A stretch of 64,000 nucleotides of DNA from Cryobacterium sp. (lineage in GTDB: Bacteria; Actinomycetota; Actinomycetes; Actinomycetales; Microbacteriaceae), in assembly GCF_026786305.1 (NCBI RefSeq), contig NZ_JAJAYI010000108.1, forward strand, positions 1-64,000. Direction: 5' to 3'. Shown here in pieces: positions 60,637-64,000 of this stretch (positions within the stretch are counted from its first letter, which is position 1; each line of letters starts with the position of its first letter). Below the pieces are notes generated by a model. The model did no database searches and was not told where the DNA came from. It worked only from the letters and a program-made list of their open reading frames with translations. Both the position numbers and the translations under genes were made by a program.

Positions 60637-62084
60637 TAGTTGGAACCTCCGAGAACGGCTGTGGCCTGCAGGAGAAGGGCGCCGACCGGTTCGGCGACGA
60701 AGGCCACCGCGGCCGTCGTTGCCAGGGCCAGGATGATCGGCAGGCGCGGGCCGTGGGCCGAATAGTCGGGCGTGAACGCAACGTCGTGCGGGGGAGCGCC
60801 GATGGTCATCTGCACGGTCAGACGGGTGAACGCGGCGAAGATCACGAGCAGCAGCACGAGAGCTGCTCCGACGACGACGCCGAGGCCCACCGACCAGCCG
60901 GCCATGATGATGCCGACCTCGGAAAAGAAGATGCTGAACGGGGGAAAGCCGACGATGGCGGCCATGGCGATGAGCCAGGGCACGGCGAGGCCAGGTCGCC
61001 GGACCAGCAGGGCGCGCACATCGGAGATCACCGGGGTGCCCTCGACCTTGAGGATTCGCCCGGAGATCACGAACAGGGTCGCCTTGATCAGGCCGTGGCC
61101 GAGAATGTACAGCAGCACCGACGGGAGGGCGGCCGGGCCGATGGCCACACCGATCGCCATGAGGCCCATGTGTTCGATGCTGGAGTAAGCGAGCATCCGC
61201 TTGTAGTCGCGTTGCCGAATGAGCAGGGAGGCTGCCACGAGCAGCGACAGCAGGCCGCCGATGCTGAGCATGGTGCGCAGAAACTCCGGGCCGATCACGA
61301 GGTTGGTGATCGACTGGATGCGCAGGATGGCGTAGAGCGCGACCGACAGCAACACGCCGGACATCAGGCCGGAGACCGGGGCCGGGGCCTGGCTGTGGGC
61401 ATCCGGTAGCCAGCTGTGCATCGGGGCGAGGCCCGATTTGGTGGCGAAACCGAGCACGGCGAGGGCGCCGCCGGCCGTAATGAGCGCCGGGTCGAGGCCG
61501 AGGTCGGACTGGCTCAGCAGCAACCAGGACAGGGTTGGGGTGTCGGTACCGACCGAGGCGGCGTAGATCAGCACGATGCCGAGCAGTGCGATAGCCACAC
61601 CGACCGAGCCGAGGATGACGTATTTCCAGGCAGCTTCGAGGGACCGGCGGGTGCGGTGGTGGCCGACCAGGAACGCGGTGGCGATGGTTGTGGCTTCGAC
61701 GGCGGCCCACATCAGGCCGATGCTGTCAGCGAGTACGGCGAGCGACATCGCGGCGAGGAACAGGGCGATGAGCGCCTCGTAGCCGGCTGCGTCCTTGGTG
61801 CGGCTCGATGCGGCGCTGCTGAGGCCGCCCCAGGTCGAGATGAGCCCGACCGCTCCGACGACGCTGAGCATGTAGGCCGAGAGGGCGTCGGCGCGCAGCA
61901 TGCCGCCGCCACTGGCGGGCACGGTGCCGTTCAGTACCGCGCTGACCAGGAACAGTCCCGAGACGAGCACCGCGCTCGAGGCGGCAACACCGACGAAACG
62001 GCGAAGCTCCGAGGTACGCAGCAGCAGGCTGAGACCGGCGAAGAAGAGGGGGCCGACCAAGGGAATCCACAGAACAACAGACAT
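60636..62084 (-). CDS. hyfF: Hydrogenase-4 component F-like proton-pumping subunit
   Basis: A 482-residue membrane protein of the NuoL/M/N antiporter-like family with about 14 helices. The pump motifs are present: glutamate in LMWAAVEATTIATAFLVGHH, lysine in LGFATKSGLAPMHSWLPDAHSQAP and ILGHGLIKATLF. It would transport protons (or sodium) driven by electron flow in the soluble arm. Start ATG 62084 and the stop both overlap their neighbours by one base (TAATG). Confidence 0.92.
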   Translation of the reverse strand: MSVVLWIPLVGPLFFAGLSLLLRTSELRRFVGVAASSAVLVSGLFLVSAVLNGTVPASGGGMLRADALSAYMLSVVGAVGLISTWGGLSSAASSRTKDAAGYEALIALFLAAMSLAVLADSIGLMWAAVEATTIATAFLVGHHRTRRSLEAAWKYVILGSVGVAIALLGIVLIYAASVGTDTPTLSWLLLSQSDLGLDPALITAGGALAVLGFATKSGLAPMHSWLPDAHSQAPAPVSGLMSGVLLSVALYAILRIQSITNLVIGPEFLRTMLSIGGLLSLLVAASLLIRQRDYKRMLAYSSIEHMGLMAIGVAIGPAALPSVLLYILGHGLIKATLFVISGRILKVEGTPVISDVRALLVRRPGLAVPWLIAMAAIVGFPPFSIFFSEVGIIMAGWSVGLGVVVGAALVLLLVIFAAFTRLTVQMTIGAPPHDVAFTPDYSAHGPRLPIILALATTAAVAFVAEPVGALLLQATAVLGGSN

Positions 62085-62743
62085 TAATCGTGCAACTCTC
62101 TGAGCTGATCGACGGCGGTGCCGCCGAACTTGGTGCGCATGCGGCCGGCGAACACGTGCAGGATGAGAACGACCAGCAGCACGTCGAGGGAGACCGCGAA
62201 CTCGAGCAGAATCGGCACGCCGCCGCTGGTCAAAAACGCGATCGTGGCAATGCCGTTATCGAGCAGCAGAAAGCCGATGAGCTGCGAGCGGGCGCGGCGT
62301 CGGCTGATCAGCAGCAGAAAGCCGATGAGCACCATGGCGAGGCCGATCGGTGCGGCGTGGCCGGTCGTGGTGTCGCCGAGGCCGAAGACTCGGCTGACCA
62401 CGACGTAGCTGAGGATGGTCAGCAGGGTGACGGCGAGTAGCGCGGCGGTCGGGTTGAGCCTGGGGGACTCCTGAATCTGCTTGATCGACGCTTTGGACTG
62501 GTGTGCGAGTACCCAGGGAAGGCCGATGCCCTTGACCGAGAGAATCAGCAGCGACACGAGCACGAGTTCGGATTCGCCCTCGGCGATGCCGATCACCGCG
62601 ACGAGCGCGGCGAGGGCGACGCCCTGCAGGGCGAGCAACCGGATCGAGGCGAGCAGGGAGTGACGCCAGACCATGAGTGCGCTCGTAAGGAGCAGGGCGC
62701 CGGTGCAGAGGCCGATCAGTTGCGGATAGAACGTTTCGAACAC
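62084..62743 (-). CDS. hyfE: Hydrogenase-4 component E-like membrane subunit
   Basis: A 219-residue protein with six to seven helices; residues 85-215 resemble NuoK (LIGFLLLISRRRARSQLIGFLLLDNGIATIAFL). The C-terminus is cytoplasmic. GTG 62743 follows GAGGAG, which overlaps the hyfC stop codon (TGAGGAG). A standard member of the FHL-2 / hydrogenase-4 type membrane arm. Confidence 0.9.
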   Translation of the reverse strand: MFETFYPQLIGLCTGALLLTSALMVWRHSLLASIRLLALQGVALAALVAVIGIAEGESELVLVSLLILSVKGIGLPWVLAHQSKASIKQIQESPRLNPTAALLAVTLLTILSYVVVSRVFGLGDTTTGHAAPIGLAMVLIGFLLLISRRRARSQLIGFLLLDNGIATIAFLTSGGVPILLEFAVSLDVLLVVLILHVFAGRMRTKFGGTAVDQLRELHD

Positions 62744-62755
62744 GACGGATGCTCC

Positions 62756-63706
62756 TCAGGCGACCAGATAGGAGGCGGTGACGGCCAGGAAGGCGAGGGC
62801 AAAGGAGCCCGCGAGTAGCTCGGGCACCTGGAACAGGCGCACCTTGGCCAGAAAGATCTCGCCGACGCTGAGCAGCACGCCGAGTACGAGCACCTTCACG
62901 GCGATGCTGACGACGCCGATCAGCAGGCCGAGGGCGCTGAAATCGGTGACGACGCCCCACGGCGCGATCAGGTTGCTGACCAGTCCGAGCAGGGCGGCGA
63001 GCTTCAGCCAGGAGCCGACTTCGAGCCAGACCAGGTCGCGTCCGCTCGCTTCGAGGGTCATTGCCTCGTGCAACATGGTCAGTTCAAGATGGGTGCCCGG
63101 ATTGTCCACCGGCAGGCGGCCGGTTTCGGCCATGATCGCGATCGACAGTGCCACGAGGGCGAGGACGCTGACCGGCGAGATGATGACCTCGGGGGAGAAC
63201 AGCCGGGTTTCGACGATGGCAGAGATGGTGCTGGTTCCAGCCGGGATCGACAGGGCGTAGACCGAGAGCAGCAGTGTCGGTTCGACGAGCGCGGCGACGG
63301 TCATGTGCCGGCTCGAGCCCATGCCGCCGAATGCCGTTCCGCCGTCGAGCCCGACCAGGGCGAGCGCGACCACGCCGATGAGCATGACCGAGACGATGAC
63401 AAACAGATCGCTTGGAATGGATGGAAACGGGATGGTGCCCACGAGCGGCAGCAGCACGCAGAGCAGGAGGCTCGAGACCATCAGGGCTACCGGGCCGACC
63501 CGCAGCATCCAGCTGCTGTCGGCGGCGCGCACCGGGTTCTTCACGAGCAGCTTGCGCACGTCACGCCAGGGCTGCCAGATTCCGGCGCCGGCGCGTCCTT
63601 CGATCGTGGCCCGCACCTGGCGGATCACACCGATGAGCAGCGGGGCGAGGAAGACGAACAGCACAACCTGAACGAGAGCGATGATGATCGCGCTGACGGC
63701 GGCCAT
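62756..63706 (-). CDS. hyfC: HyfC/HycD-like membrane subunit (NuoH-like)
   Basis: A 316-residue membrane protein with eight helices that anchors the soluble arm. The quinone-site-like loops are visible as GRAGAGIWQPWRDVRKLLVKNPV and MAETGRLPVDNPGTHLELTMLHEAM, the ExxRLPxDxP motif of the NuoH/HycD family. ATG 63706 overlaps the stop of the preceding 22-codon ORF by one base (TGATG); GTG at 63709 is an alternative. Operon neighbours are hyfB and hyfE. Confidence 0.92.
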   Translation of the reverse strand: MAAVSAIIIALVQVVLFVFLAPLLIGVIRQVRATIEGRAGAGIWQPWRDVRKLLVKNPVRAADSSWMLRVGPVALMVSSLLLCVLLPLVGTIPFPSIPSDLFVIVSVMLIGVVALALVGLDGGTAFGGMGSSRHMTVAALVEPTLLLSVYALSIPAGTSTISAIVETRLFSPEVIISPVSVLALVALSIAIMAETGRLPVDNPGTHLELTMLHEAMTLEASGRDLVWLEVGSWLKLAALLGLVSNLIAPWGVVTDFSALGLLIGVVSIAVKVLVLGVLLSVGEIFLAKVRLFQVPELLAGSFALAFLAVTASYLVA

Positions 63707-63774
63707 CACAGGGACACCGCGCTCAGTTCGCGTGGGGCCAGCGCGACGGTGGCGGGAGTACCGAGGGCGTTCAT
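63706..63774 (-). CDS. 22-residue micro-ORF between hyfB and hyfC
   Basis: A short frame reads MNALGTPATVALAPRELSAV and two more residues. Its ATG overlaps the hyfB stop by 4 nt (ATGA) and its TGA overlaps the hyfC ATG by one base (TGATG), exactly spanning the gap. All other junctions in this operon are also overlaps or tight couplings, so it is likely to be translated. It may serve as a coupling leader for hyfC, or be a tiny subunit. No homologue recognised. Confidence 0.55.
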   Translation of the reverse strand: MNALGTPATVALAPRELSAVSL

Positions 63775-64000
63775 AGCGAGACCACAATCAGCACGATCAG
63801 GAGAGCAACAAAAGAATAGGACAGGTAGCGGTGGATGCTGCCGTTGGCGACGTGGCGCACGACGATTCCGTAGCGTTGGAACAGGTTGAGCACCGGCCGA
63901 TACAGCCGGGTTTCGATGACATCCGAGACACGCTGTTCCACCCGGACGTGTTCCACCAGATAGCGGGACTCGGCCACGTGGGTGACCTGCACGTCGCGCG
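63771..64000 (-). CDS. hyfB: HyfB-like proton-pumping subunit, C-terminal end (partial)
   Basis: The last 76 codons of a gene entering from the right edge. The sequence HVRVEQRVSDVIETRLYRP, LNLFQRYGIVVRHVANGSIHRYLSYSFVA and a final hydrophobic helix VALLIVLIVVSL is the C-terminal end of HyfB/HycC-type (NuoL-like) subunits. Position before hyfC supports this. Upstream, related clusters carry a NuoB-like [4Fe-4S] subunit, which would be outside the window. Confidence 0.8.
   Translation of the reverse strand, partial: RDVQVTHVAESRYLVEHVRVEQRVSDVIETRLYRPVLNLFQRYGIVVRHVANGSIHRYLSYSFVALLIVLIVVSL

Noticed and set aside
1..64000. tRNA genes, insertion sequences or prophage genes
   Set aside because: I saw no cloverleaf-like sequences ending in a typical T-arm, no transposase or integrase motifs and no terminal inverted repeats with target duplications, within the limits of reading by eye.

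Overview
The window is chromosomal DNA of a high-GC actinobacterium, most likely a member of the Microbacteriaceae (Cryobacterium/Leifsonia-like). The evidence is the GC-rich third codon positions, a mycoredoxin (implying mycothiol), a partial DUF222/13E12-type gene at the left edge, Ada-AlkA and kinase-phospholyase fusions of actinobacterial type, and many genes that appear to start without a leader. I see no rRNA, tRNA, CRISPR array, insertion sequence or prophage.

The backbone is the translation/RNA super-operon proS-nusA-ylxR-infB-rbfA-truB-ribF-rpsO-pnp, all on the + strand and in the usual order but spread over 56 kb by inserted accessory blocks. proS to rbfA (1.0-7.8 kb) is compact, although rimP is not in its usual place before nusA. 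Between rbfA and truB lie a minus-strand mutY-thyA-folA operon with overlapping genes, a divergent degenerate uridine-kinase-like gene and a ketopantoate-reductase-like gene. truB-ribF (12.0-14.8 kb) includes two small membrane proteins joined by stop/start overlaps.

Between ribF and rpsO (14.8-52.7 kb) are about 30 accessory genes. They include a TetR regulator with an MFS exporter, and a deoxyribose/nucleoside catabolic cluster (divergent ROK kinase, SorC regulator, deoC, aldehyde dehydrogenase, and a catalytic-domain-less aldehyde dehydrogenase homologue). Next come an SDR/DUF2867 protein, a degenerate SGNH protein, an SNF2 helicase, phosphofructokinase, a divergent mycoredoxin / Nudix pair, a PiT phosphate transporter with a small membrane partner, and two NCS2 nucleobase permeases around a carboxylesterase. 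The rest are an FAH-family hydrolase behind an Ada-AlkA fusion, a GlcD-like oxidase, a PrsW-like protease, FKBP, DUF167, a PNPOx-like protein, a BCCT transporter, an M4 protease with its emfourin inhibitor, a flavin monooxygenase-like protein, an AI-2E permease and a three-domain kinase/phospholyase fusion. rpsO and pnp are then separated by an APC amino-acid permease.

The right end (57.7-64 kb) has a secreted SGNH protein, an ArsR regulator resembling M. tuberculosis Rv0081, and, facing it, an operon hyfB(partial)-micro-ORF-hyfC-hyfE-hyfF-hyfG. This is a formate-hydrogenlyase/complex-I-like membrane complex whose large subunit lacks the [NiFe] cysteines.

Two sequence-wide patterns stand out. 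A TANNNT hexamer ending 6 or 7 nt before the start codon precedes about twenty genes that lack a Shine-Dalgarno sequence, which suggests leaderless mRNAs and helped choose starts. The heptamer CGGATGC/GCATCCG is strongly over-represented and also forms a terminator stem. The most notable single observations are an apparent ATT start codon on the adenine/guanine-type permease, a 22-codon ORF wedged between hyfB and hyfC, a minisatellite that supplies repeated in-frame ATGs to the M4 protease, and several intact reading frames whose catalytic residues are missing.
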